A program made the position numbers and the translations under genes. Of a DNA stretch of 64,000 bases, positions 30,001 through 38,514 are shown piece after piece (position 1 is the first letter of the stretch; each line of letters starts with the position of its first letter). Below the pieces are notes generated by a model. The model was not told the origin of the DNA. It saw only the letters and a list, made by a program, of their open reading frames with translations, and did no database searches. Where the stretch lies: NCBI GenBank assembly GCA_019828565.1, contig JAHDYR010000001.1:1-64000 (forward strand), written 5' to 3'. The DNA comes from Carpediemonas membranifera (Eukaryota; Fornicata).

Positions 30001-31676
30001 GCGATAGCGTTCCAACTCGTTGCGCTGGGTCGTGCCCATTTTTCGAAAGTGGTCGCCCCTGAAATCACGAGCTGGGATGCCCCGGACTAATGTCTGGCTT
30101 AATCGCCAGGGCTCCTAGTATAATATACGCAGAGGCGCGGAGTCCCCCAAATGCATCAACTGATTGACTTATGAAAATGACATTTTTGATTTCTGCCACT
30201 CACCCGCCTGGGGAGCTACAGTCGGCACATCCCCTAGATCGCTAGTGCCTAGCTAGCGCTCGCGATTAAGCCAATCTCCCGGCGATAGCGTTCCAACTCG
30301 TTGCGCTGGGTCGTGCCCATTTTTCGAAAGTGGTCGCCCCTGAAATCACGAGCTGGGATGCCCCGGACTAATGTCTGGCTTAATCGCCAGGGCTCCTAGT
30401 ATAATATACGCAGAGGCGCGGAGTCCCCCAAATGCATCAACTGATTGACTTATGAAAATGACATTTTTGATTTCTGCCACTCACCCGCCTGGGGAGCTAC
30501 AGTCGGCACATCCCCTAGATCGCTAGTGCCTAGCTAGCGCTCGCGATTAAGCCAATCTCCCGGCGATAGCGTTCCAACTCGTTGCGCTGGGTCGTGCCCA
30601 TTTTTCGAAAGTGGTCGCCCCTGAAATCACGAGCTGAGATGCCCCGGACTAATGTCTGGCTTAATCGCCAGGGCTCCTAGTATACTATACGCAGAGGCGC
30701 GGAGTCCCCCAAATGCATCAACTGATTGACTTATGAAAATGACATTTTTGATTTCTGCCACTCACCCGCCTGGGGAGCTACAGTCGGCACATCCCCTAGA
30801 TCGCTAGTGCCTAGCTAGCGCTCGCGATTAAGCCAATCTCCCGGCGATAGCGTTCCAACTCGTTGCGCTGGGTCGTGCCCATTTTTCGAAAGTGGTCGCC
30901 CCTGAAATCACGAGCTGGGATGCCCCGGACTAATGTCTGGCTTAATCGCCAGGGCTCCTAGTATAATATACGCAGAGGCGCGGAGTCCCCCAAATGCATC
31001 AACTGATTGACTTATGAAAATGACATTTTTGATTTCTGCCACTCACCCGCCTGGGGAGCTACAGTCGGCACATCCCCTAGATCGCTAGTGCCTAGCTAGC
31101 GCTCGCGATTAAGCCAATCTCCCGGCGATAGCGTTCCAACTCGTTGCGCTGGGTCGTGCCCATTTTTCGAAAGTGGTCGCCCCTGAAATCACGAGCTGGG
31201 ATGCCCCGGACTAATGTCTGGCTTAATCGCCAGGGCTCCTAGTATAATATACGCAGAGGCGCGGAGTCCCCCAAATGCATCAACTGATTGACTTATGAAA
31301 ATGACATTTTTGATTTCTGCCACTCACCCGCCTGGGGAGCTACAGTCGGCACATCCCCTAGATCGCTAGTGCCTAGCTAGCGCTCGCGATTAAGCCAATC
31401 TCCCGGCGATAGCGTTCCAACTCGTTGCGCTGGGTCGTGCCCATTTTTCGAAAGTGGTCGCCCCTGAAATCACGAGCTGAGATGCCCCGGACTAATGTCT
31501 GGCTTAATCGCCAGGGCTCCTAGTATACTATACGCAGAGGCGCGGAGTCCCCCCAAATGCATCAACTGATTGACTTATGAAAATGACATTTTTGATTTCT
31601 GCCACTCACCCGCCTGGGGAGCTACAGTCGGCACATCCCCTAGATCGCTAGTGCCTAGCTAGCGCTCGCGATTAAG
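1..31676. repeat. Satellite array, 281-287 bp unit, about 110 tandem copies
   Basis: Head-to-tail copies of one unit fill this stretch without interruption. Landmarks in each unit are TAGTATACTATACGCAG, GGCGCGGAGTCC, ATGCATCAACTGATTGAC, CTAGCTAGCGCTCGCG and TTTCGAAAGTGGTCGC. Spacing between successive CCTAGT landmarks is 281 bp near 30 kb (30,114, 30,395, 30,676) and up to 287 bp near 18.5 kb; the difference comes from two T-runs (5 versus 7) and C-runs. The first 3-4 kb is strongly diverged with many indels; from about 12 kb the units are nearly identical. No unit carries a durable reading frame: the ORFs of 60-200 codons here break between units. The array runs off the left edge. A centromeric or subtelomeric satellite is likely by analogy; no telomere repeat is visible. 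Confidence 0.97.
28950..31480. repeat. Three-unit higher-order repeat (about 843 bp) at the array's right end
   Basis: Two linked variants mark units: CTGAGATG in place of CTGGGATG, and TATAATATA in place of TATACTATA. The last nine units read in the order (G, AAT), (G, AAT), (A, ACT), three times over. The A variant lies at 29,793, 30,637 and 31,480, i.e. 844 and 843 bp apart. Before this the order is irregular: A variants also occur at 27,822 and 28,104. Confidence 0.8.
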
Positions 31677-32066
31677 CTCCTAATAGACTATACAGCTGCC
31701 CCGTATGGCTGCATGACAACTACGTAGGTCTGCGGCCCCTCGGTGGTGGGCACCGAACGCCCGGTCAGTAAGGGCTCTGGTTGAATATGGTTAGAGGTTG
31801 GGCAGTAATCAGTTGATGAATCGATCCCGCATGTTTGAAGAAAATGGCCGAGGACAAGCCGGCCACCGTCTGCTCGCGAGCTCCGAGCAACTGGCGCCGG
31901 GAGTCACCTGGCAGCCGAATTTCGAGTCCGAGGCCCGTCGGCCGACACGTAAATTCACTCCCCCCCGTTCAGGTTTGGCTAGTCAGCCTAGGCGTCTGCT
32001 GGGTCAGACCAAAACGTGGTCGAGCTTATAACAGATATGTATAGATCGAAAAATCGCGTTCTTATA
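31677..32066. other. Array-flanking unique sequence without a convincing gene
   Basis: The last satellite unit stops at GCGATTAAG (31,676) and is followed by CTCCTAATAGACTATAC, a diverged copy of the satellite landmark CTCCTAGTATACTATAC that belongs about 120 bp further on in a normal unit. From about 31,695 the sequence is unique. Short ORFs overlap one another and have no protein-like character. A GC-rich part can fold: GGCCGA at 31,846-31,851 pairs with TCGGCC at 31,938-31,943, enclosing a perfect 6-bp hairpin at 31,871-31,889. I recognise no RNA family here. Confidence 0.6.
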
Positions 32067-32139
32067 GGTCTGCTAGATCAGTCGGTAGATCGTTGGTCTG
32101 ATAAGCCAAAGGTCGTGGGTTCGAGCCCCACGTGGACCA
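32067..32139 (+). tRNA. tRNA-Ile, anticodon GAU
   Basis: A complete 73-nt cloverleaf without an intron. The acceptor stem GGTCTGC/GTGGACC pairs 7 of 7 with two G-U pairs, and the discriminator base is A. The D stem is GATC/GATC. The anticodon stem TTGGT/GCCAA holds the loop CTGATAA, giving anticodon GAT (GAU). The variable loop has 5 nt, and the T stem GTGGG/CCCAC holds loop TTCGAGC. The A box (TAGATCAGTCGG) and B box (GGTTCGAGCCC) fit RNA polymerase III internal promoters, and TTTT at 32,141-32,144 fits its terminator. The T arm is of eukaryotic type. Eukaryotic cytosolic isoleucine tRNAs normally carry AAU or UAU, so GAU is unexpected. Confidence 0.93.
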
Positions 32140-32967
32140 GTTTTCTTCGCTTACTCGAAAATCGCTCCTTAAAATGCGAATTAGGCAAAACTCAACGCCA
32201 GGACAATCTGGCACACTAACAGTGCTCCTCCTACCTATACCCCTAACTCTATTCCAAGGGGGGGGCAAATATTTATTCTCCGATCAAATATTTGGAATTC
32301 GGCCGCGATCTGAGAATGAGGTAGGCGCCCCGCGTCCGAAGTCTCGTCGGCCATTCGAACTGGCCATCCTGATTTGATTACACGACCTGCCGGGACCGGA
32401 TCAGGATCGTATCATATATTTTGAGCTGTGTAAATATGTAAATATAAATATAAATAAAAAAATAATAAAAATATGTAAGTGTAAATATTACGGCCGTCAC
32501 GCCGAGGTGACACGAGCCGCCTGTAGTCAGCTCCAGGCGTGATTAGTGGTGTCTGGTACTCAAATATCTGCACCATACTGCATTCTATCATATATGAGTA
32601 AGATTTTCGCACCATCCACAAAGTGTGGCTCTATAACAGAGAGCCCTCCTCTTAAATCCAACCAAAATGGGGGGGCGAGTATTTACTTCGGGTGGCTACC
32701 CCGAGCTCTTATGACAGACCCGGGTAAATCCTCGTCTTGCAATCCGGTCAGGTCCGGAACGGCTCCGACACCTGCCGATGCGTTTCGAAGTGTGACATAA
32801 AGTGCACATTGATCTGCGCGCGCAGGTGCCAGTGATGGTCCTGTGACAGGAACCACGTCGACCCCGATAGAATCGTTATGGCTCGCTCCTCTGGTTTCTT
32901 TCCATGGCAAGAAAGCGATACCATTCAGACGCCAAGCACTTCAGCCCAAAACCGCATTTTAATTAAT
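32140..32967. other. Intergenic region with AT-rich tract and paired G-run motifs
   Basis: No supported gene. An A/T-only-like stretch runs from about 32,410 to 32,490. Two related segments, 32,253-32,283 and 32,662-32,690, each read CCAA, then a run of 7-8 G, then a C-A/G-A-A/G-TATTTA core, and each follows a CTCCT-containing stretch by some 25 bp. Just after the first, CAAATATTT occurs twice (32,266 and 32,285). Near 32,838 there is the inverted repeat TCCTGTGACAGGA. The end of this stretch is the 3' flank of the leftward gene that stops at 32,968. Confidence 0.5.
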
Positions 32968-35900
32968 CTAATTAGGACTCCACTTGCCGAGCCTCGTCTC
33001 GAACTCAAGCATTGCCATCGACTCCCTCAACCAGGCCCTCTTCGCCGCCTGCTGAATGCCCACACGCCACACCGTCACGGCAAGGAGATGCGCTCCGATA
33101 TTGCACAAGAAAGCCACTGCAGAAACCACGATCCTGACCCACGATGCACCAAGCAAGATGAATCCGCCCACGATGGACGCGGCGAGGCCCAGGTATAGGG
33201 CAAAGAGGACAAAGCCGAACAACAACATCTTGCCCCAGCCGTCGAAGCCGCCAGAACGGTTTCTAAAGCCAATAGCAGCGGTCGCATTCCACAAAAGTGA
33301 CGTCGCAACCAAGGTATAGGCGTTATTACTCGCTAAAAACACAAAAGCTGAGACCACTGCGGGGATACCGACTATGCACACACATGCGATCGCCCAGCTG
33401 CTGAGATGCACCCGTTTCTCGGCCCCGCTCGTTGGGACGGGGATCGCTCTGACTACCGATGACCTGGAGGTGGAGAACAAAATACTGGGCGCGATAATGC
33501 ACTGGGCAGCTGCAGAGGTGGCGATCGCCGAGAACGGGGGCGTTGAGGCAAAAAATGATGCAATCAAAATGACCAGGAGCGTCTGGGCGATTGTTGCGAG
33601 GACGTACTTGGTGGCATAGTCGAGGCCTGCCAGGAGAGACCGGGCCTGCACTGAGAGGTCAGAGATGGAGACGGTGGTGGGCACCGACAGTACGGCCGCC
33701 GAGCTCACGATGGCGTCGGACAAGGACCTAGATGGTGGTAGGCAGACGGAGAGGTCTCCCTTGGCCACACACAGCGCCGTGGTGGGGCAGTCGAGCGAAT
33801 GTGCGGTGATGAGGGTGTCGCCGTAGTCGTGGAATAAGTCGATGAGGCCGCCGATGTCCTCGGGGCAGGAATTGCTGTACACGTTGACCTGAAGCGGGGT
33901 GTCGTCAATCCCGTCGACCAGGTGCTGTCGGATGGCGGGTAGACCCCTGGGCAGCCTGGCGTTTAGGTCGGACACAGGAAGAGGCTCGCCCTCCCCGCCG
34001 GCCTTGAGGGAGAGGCAGGAGTTCCACTCCGACCAGAGCCCCACGGCCCGTGCCAGGGCCCTAGAGCGTCTGGAGTTGTGTGCTGAGGCCCACACAACGC
34101 GCACACCGACGTCAGACAACGACTCGAGAGAAGAAGAGATGCTACTGTCAGCGACCGCCGCCCCACCGACCAGCCCGAGCAGCGTGAGCTCTGACACGCA
34201 TCTGACGAGGTGTCTGTGGCGGGTCGGGTCGTACCGGGTGACGGGGGGAAGGGTCTGCACCGCGGGGATGTCGGTGGCCGGGACGACGGTGGTTGCTACG
34301 GCCAGACACGGAGCGGCTCCCGCGAATGATGTGCTGTGGTAGATGTCGACGGCGTTCTCTCGGAGGGTCTGGGTGAGTGGCTGGACGCCGTCTGCTGTCC
34401 AAACTGATGTGCACGCCTCGAGGACGGCGTTCGGGGTGCCAACTGCGATGACCACGAGCTTGCCGTGGAGCTGCTCACGGAACACAGATACACGAAGCAA
34501 CGGGGCAGCCAGCCGACACCGCCAACCCTCCGTGGCGGCAGGCGGGTCAGCGATTACCGCACCCAGTGGGATGTAGTCCGCTGTCACGCCAGGGTCGAAG
34601 CCAAGGTCTGCGGCAAAGTCGGGCAACATGGCGAGGAAGGTCTCGTATCGAGGCGTGTGTACAGGCTTGAAAATGGCGCAGCCCAAGCCGACCGCGCGGG
34701 CAGAGAGACCGGCGGGGGTCTCGTCGGCAATGGCCTCAGCTGCCTCGTTGACGGCGAGAGAGGAGAAGGAGTCGCCCTTCGGAACGTGGACTTTCGTGGG
34801 GACGATGGCTGAGCTGATATATGGTTTCTCATGTAACAGTACGAGTCTACGTAAATTGCCGAGGACTCTGCATGGCGAACACACGTGGTGTAGGTAGTTG
34901 AGGCGGTGCTGGGTGTTGGAGTACGCTGGCTTACATATACCCATGTTAATCACAACGAGCTTCCATAAAGGGACCTCTCCCGCGCTCATCTTGAGGTATG
35001 ACAGGAGCAGCCTCATTTCCGCGAGCATTCCGAGCAGAGGCAGGCCCACTGGGGCCCACAGGGGCGCCACGGCAACGCATAGAAACCCGACCACGCCCAG
35101 TGGGCTGCAGTTGCCAGTGAGCGCGTAGACTATCGAGTACACCACGACTGCGGCTACCACGAGGAAGGTGTAAGACGCAAGGATGGGTGCTGGCAGGGGG
35201 CCTTGGAGCCGCACCGTCGATCTGTCTAGGATGCTGCTGAGGATTCTGGACGCGGGGGTCTGCTGGCACACACCCATGAGTGTCTTGGGCATGGATACGG
35301 GCCGGTAGCCGCCCTCGGGCCACGCGTTCGGCCGCGAGTCGGGAGACCAGATGAAAGAGCCGCTTCGAACACTGAAGCTGCCGAAGTCAATGTCTGCGGG
35401 GGCGACCGTGCCTTCTATTACTTCCACCAGGTCACCCTCGACAATGGTGGCTGGCGACACCCGACGCCAGCGGCCTGAGCGGTGTACTTGCACATGTTCA
35501 TTCGATGCGGCTGGAGCTGGGTCAGCGCTCGTGTCTACCTGACGCATCACGGCCCTTACATGTCGTCTGATCTGAACCACTGGCGCGACGCGTCGGTATA
35601 CCACATGTGTTGACGAGGCAAGCCAGAGGAGCAGGAGGACAACGGATGTGTTGGTTGGGGTGTCGCTGGCGAAGGATAAAAATGTGGCGCTAAGGACGAG
35701 GAGGAGCCAGGGCGTGGGGATGAGGCAGAGAGGCAGGCGGAGGAGGACTCGGTTGCGGTGGGCTCGGGCAGCGTCCTTGAGGGCTGCGACGAGAGATTTC
35801 TTGGCTGCAGCATCTGTGAGACCTTCGTTCATGCGCATGGCGATTGTTTCCTCGAATGGGCCACCAGTATTGGTTTCCGAGCCTGTTTCGAGCAGGAACT

Positions 35901-35970
35901 TGCCATGCGATGGAACGTCGACAGCAAGAGTGATATCAGCGAGGTCTAGGTTGCTCGATGCTCTGTTCAT
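32968..35970 (-). CDS. TMEM94-like P-type ATPase-related membrane protein
   Basis: 1,000 residues, ATG to TAG. Hydrophobic segments lie at about 76-100, 109-127, 262-284 and 291-316, with about six more between 790 and 985, the layout of a P-type ATPase. A GD-x(11)-PAD stretch (179-193) resembles the actuator-domain entry. In the large loop, LPRGLPAIRQHL followed by a conserved VPL-like strand and PE-x(9)-F-x-DYG, and upstream GLWSEWN, match the signature of the TMEM94 family as I remember it. That family is linked to ER magnesium transport in animals (established, not shown here). The phospho-aspartate motif DKTG is absent: the matching place reads I-N-M-G (341-344), and no GDGxND hinge is seen, so classical ATP-driven transport is doubtful. 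Divergent from the NXF-like gene, with which it must share a promoter region. Confidence 0.8.
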   Translation of the reverse strand: MNRASSNLDLADITLAVDVPSHGKFLLETGSETNTGGPFEETIAMRMNEGLTDAAAKKSLVAALKDAARAHRNRVLLRLPLCLIPTPWLLLVLSATFLSFASDTPTNTSVVLLLLWLASSTHVVYRRVAPVVQIRRHVRAVMRQVDTSADPAPAASNEHVQVHRSGRWRRVSPATIVEGDLVEVIEGTVAPADIDFGSFSVRSGSFIWSPDSRPNAWPEGGYRPVSMPKTLMGVCQQTPASRILSSILDRSTVRLQGPLPAPILASYTFLVVAAVVVYSIVYALTGNCSPLGVVGFLCVAVAPLWAPVGLPLLGMLAEMRLLLSYLKMSAGEVPLWKLVVINMGICKPAYSNTQHRLNYLHHVCSPCRVLGNLRRLVLLHEKPYISSAIVPTKVHVPKGDSFSSLAVNEAAEAIADETPAGLSARAVGLGCAIFKPVHTPRYETFLAMLPDFAADLGFDPGVTADYIPLGAVIADPPAATEGWRCRLAAPLLRVSVFREQLHGKLVVIAVGTPNAVLEACTSVWTADGVQPLTQTLRENAVDIYHSTSFAGAAPCLAVATTVVPATDIPAVQTLPPVTRYDPTRHRHLVRCVSELTLLGLVGGAAVADSSISSSLESLSDVGVRVVWASAHNSRRSRALARAVGLWSEWNSCLSLKAGGEGEPLPVSDLNARLPRGLPAIRQHLVDGIDDTPLQVNVYSNSCPEDIGGLIDLFHDYGDTLITAHSLDCPTTALCVAKGDLSVCLPPSRSLSDAIVSSAAVLSVPTTVSISDLSVQARSLLAGLDYATKYVLATIAQTLLVILIASFFASTPPFSAIATSAAAQCIIAPSILFSTSRSSVVRAIPVPTSGAEKRVHLSSWAIACVCIVGIPAVVSAFVFLASNNAYTLVATSLLWNATAAIGFRNRSGGFDGWGKMLLFGFVLFALYLGLAASIVGGFILLGASWVRIVVSAVAFLCNIGAHLLAVTVWRVGIQQAAKRAWLRESMAMLEFETRLGKWSPN

Positions 35971-36113
35971 CTATCTTCTGAAGCTTTGTAGACTCCCAGG
36001 CAGCAGTGGGTGCTCCGAAACGAACAACCCGTCGTGATGCGCAGGTTAAGGAGAGAGCTCGCGGGAGCAATCCAGACCGAACCAGGGCCTTTATACACAC
36101 ATACAAGGCCGCC

Positions 36114-37100
36114 ATGGACGAATCGCGGCTCTTTTTGACGCAGGTCATCTGGCGCATTGCCGAACGAAAGATCATGGCTCACGGAGCTCCACGGTACAGA
36201 TCGGGCGGGGGCAACTATCAAAGACCACAGCAAGGACAAAGAAAGACTACTGCTGTGTCAAGGATTCTTGAACGGGCACAACAGTTCCTCACGGCCTTCG
36301 ACGGACCGCCAGCGAACAGAGCACAGAGTCTGCAGTCCTACTACCATCCAAACGCCCAGTTTAGCATCTCATGTTTCCCTTCCCTTCCTCCTCCGCTCAC
36401 CAACAAGCAAGGGCGCCCCGCACTGAACCAGCACACCACCCCCGCCGTGAAACAGACCTGGCAATGCTACGCCATGGAGGGCATCAACCACGGCGCGACG
36501 AGCACATCTACAGGGTCCGATGCAGCGCTCAAGAGCACCGCACCCGCCGTTCTGGCCTTCGTTAGCCAGCTGCCAGCCACGGTGCACAAGATTGAGTCCA
36601 ACAACCCGGGCGAAGTCGTGCTCCGGATGGTTGACAGAGAGAGAACTCCCACCGATCTCGATCCCAACCTCGCCTTCGTCACTTTTGATGGCCATTTGAT
36701 TGAATACCCGAGTGATCCGAGCAAAAGCACCGAGAGAATCTTCTTCCGCACCATTACCCTCGCCCAGACGTCCCCCAAGTCGCCCTACGTGGTGGTGAAT
36801 GACATGCTTCGTCTTGGCGAGTACGTTCCAATCTTCAAGCCTTTCAAATTCGACCTCCGCCAGACCCCTGCCTTCCAGGGCTCCAGACAGCCTTCACAGC
36901 CGGCCCAGCAGCCAGGGTCGTCGCTGACCGTGGAGCAGCAGACCCTGGTGTCCCAGCTAGGTGCTATGACGGGAATGCGGGATGAGTACTGCCGGATGCT
37001 GCTCGATGCATCGAACTGGGACGTCCAGACGACCCAAGCGAACTTCCAGGCGTTTTTGAAGAATAATGGCGGGGCGGTGCCTGCGAATATGTTGAAGTAA
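36114..37100 (+). CDS. NXF1/Mex67-like mRNA export factor, NTF2-like plus TAP-C domains only
   Basis: 328 residues from the chosen ATG. The C-terminal 58 residues (about 270-328) fit the TAP-C (UBA-like) domain of NXF1/Mex67, which binds nucleoporin FG repeats: LTVEQQ-LV, TGM, then a NWD-x(4)-A-x(2)-F helix end. Residues 45-245 look like the NTF2-like domain (HP-A-F, FV-FDGHLIEYP, F-R-I-L), which in NXF1 pairs with NXT1. The RNA-binding RRM and the LRR of full NXF1 are absent, and the short N-terminus is basic and Gly/Gln-rich. Start choice: the frame is open to an ATG at 36,006, but that is 35 bp from the start of the divergent gene. GCCGCCATGG at 36,114 follows a TTTATAC stretch at about 36,091 and has a better context. 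A later in-frame ATG at 36,174 (MAHGAPRY) is also possible. Confidence 0.8.
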   Translation: MDESRLFLTQVIWRIAERKIMAHGAPRYRSGGGNYQRPQQGQRKTTAVSRILERAQQFLTAFDGPPANRAQSLQSYYHPNAQFSISCFPSLPPPLTNKQGRPALNQHTTPAVKQTWQCYAMEGINHGATSTSTGSDAALKSTAPAVLAFVSQLPATVHKIESNNPGEVVLRMVDRERTPTDLDPNLAFVTFDGHLIEYPSDPSKSTERIFFRTITLAQTSPKSPYVVVNDMLRLGEYVPIFKPFKFDLRQTPAFQGSRQPSQPAQQPGSSLTVEQQTLVSQLGAMTGMRDEYCRMLLDASNWDVQTTQANFQAFLKNNGGAVPANMLK

Positions 37101-37312
37101 AGCGTGTTTTAAGGGAGTTTAAGGGAAGAGGTGTGTCTGAACATGTATCGCAGAGAGCGAGAAGAAAGGGTAAGCTGCGACATAATTTGGCTATATCCAG
37201 TCAGAGCTTGGCCTCAGAGCTTGATGTCATCATATCTTGACTAAATCTGGATTTTTCTTCGCGGCACAGCCACTCACTGCGAAGCTGACTTTGACAATGT
37301 AATCATGGAGCA

Positions 37313-38428
37313 ATGGCTGAAGGACACAGTATTCAGCAGATACGACACGAATTCTTAGCAGTACTCCGCGAAATAGCGCTTGTATGCACTTCCGAGACGC
37401 CTGGCGACATTCCCTCGCTCATTTCCCGTGCCATCTCCGCTTTAGATGAAACCAACAGCCAAACAAGCCCTGCAACAACCAATACATTCACACCAAAGCC
37501 TCCGTTTACGATTGAATCGCTTCTCTCAGGCCTCCGTCTCGCCCTATCATACACCCCTCCGCCCCCAGTGCAACGGCCACTGTCCAAGGCTAGGAGCATC
37601 CTCACAGACGGCCCGAAGCTTAGCATGAACAGCTCTCTCGCCGAACACGAGGATTTACCTGAGAGATGTTACACGCTGGTCCAGGGAACGCTCTGGGCGC
37701 TCCTGATGGACGCGGGGGCCGACCCCGAGCTTGGGGAGGGAAGTGATGCGTACTCTAACGACAGCCGACTCCTCTGGTTCATTTGCAAGAAGTTTTTTTA
37801 TGTGCTTTGTGTCTCGCGACGCAACGGCCATCTGCTACACACCCCAGACGATGTTCACTTCGCCTCGTTCTGCGGTCATCTCTATTCCCGTGGCCGCAAC
37901 GCCGAGTATGGCACCGGTGTGATCTCCTCCAGCCTCTATGTTCCAACGTACCAGCGTGTCAGGGTTCCTCGGGTGTTCGAGCTCAACATCGAGGGTGAGA
38001 GCGTGCTTGCCATCACCACCCGTGGCATGTGGGCCTGGGGGTTCAGCGGGGAGGGTCAGCTGGGCATCGAGCCACGCATGGACGGCATCTCTCCCCCGGC
38101 AAGGGTGGTCTTCCCTGACAAGGGCGTGCAAGAGTACATGGACGAGATCAGCCCATGGCATAGGGGAGAGATGATCCAGAAGGTGTACAGGACCATGCGG
38201 CAGACCTATGTCCAGACGCCCTGCGGTATATTGGCAGCGGGGTACAACAAGGACAATCTGCTCGGCGTTGAGGCGAACGCGCTGCATGTGGTGCGCTTTT
38301 CGTTGGTGAGGGATAGTAATGAGTGCTACATCGAGGGCACCGATGCGGAGGGGCGGGTCGTCTTGCGGCGGAGGCGGCTGGCAGACTATGGGCGTCTGCT
38401 GGCAGAGTTGAGGGAGCGCAGGGGGTAG
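37313..38428 (+). CDS. Protein with RCC1-like motif, otherwise unrecognised
   Basis: 371 residues, ATG to TAG. Residues about 235-253 read T-T-R-G-M-W-A-W-G-F-S-G-E-G-Q-L-G-I, a good RCC1-repeat core (the W-G-x-N-x-x-G-Q-L-G type). A second, weaker blade may follow at GILAAGYNKDNLLGV (about 305-320). RCC1 repeats build seven-bladed propellers; one or two units here are too few for one, so this may be a diverged or partial propeller. The first 120 residues are helical and proline-rich with no recognised domain. No signal peptide or membrane segment. Two ATGs precede the start: ATG-TAA at 37,297 and an out-of-frame 17-codon ORF from 37,305 that overlaps the gene. It converges on the kinase gene that stops 87 bp downstream. 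Confidence 0.75.
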   Translation: MAEGHSIQQIRHEFLAVLREIALVCTSETPGDIPSLISRAISALDETNSQTSPATTNTFTPKPPFTIESLLSGLRLALSYTPPPPVQRPLSKARSILTDGPKLSMNSSLAEHEDLPERCYTLVQGTLWALLMDAGADPELGEGSDAYSNDSRLLWFICKKFFYVLCVSRRNGHLLHTPDDVHFASFCGHLYSRGRNAEYGTGVISSSLYVPTYQRVRVPRVFELNIEGESVLAITTRGMWAWGFSGEGQLGIEPRMDGISPPARVVFPDKGVQEYMDEISPWHRGEMIQKVYRTMRQTYVQTPCGILAAGYNKDNLLGVEANALHVVRFSLVRDSNECYIEGTDAEGRVVLRRRRLADYGRLLAELRERRG

Positions 38429-38514
38429 TGGATTTATGGTTGGCCAGATGTAATGTAACGTAAATCGGTCACTACAACTACTCCATATCACACGTTGGGA
38501 TGAAGCAGCCTTGT

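Noticed and set aside
1-31676. CRISPR array or rDNA-type spacer
   Set aside because: The whole 281-287 bp unit is repeated without variable spacers, and no rRNA-like segment is present.
31840-31950. Second tRNA (TGGCCGAGG... with TTTCGAGTCC)
   Set aside because: A- and B-box-like words exist, but no acceptor stem can be formed around them.
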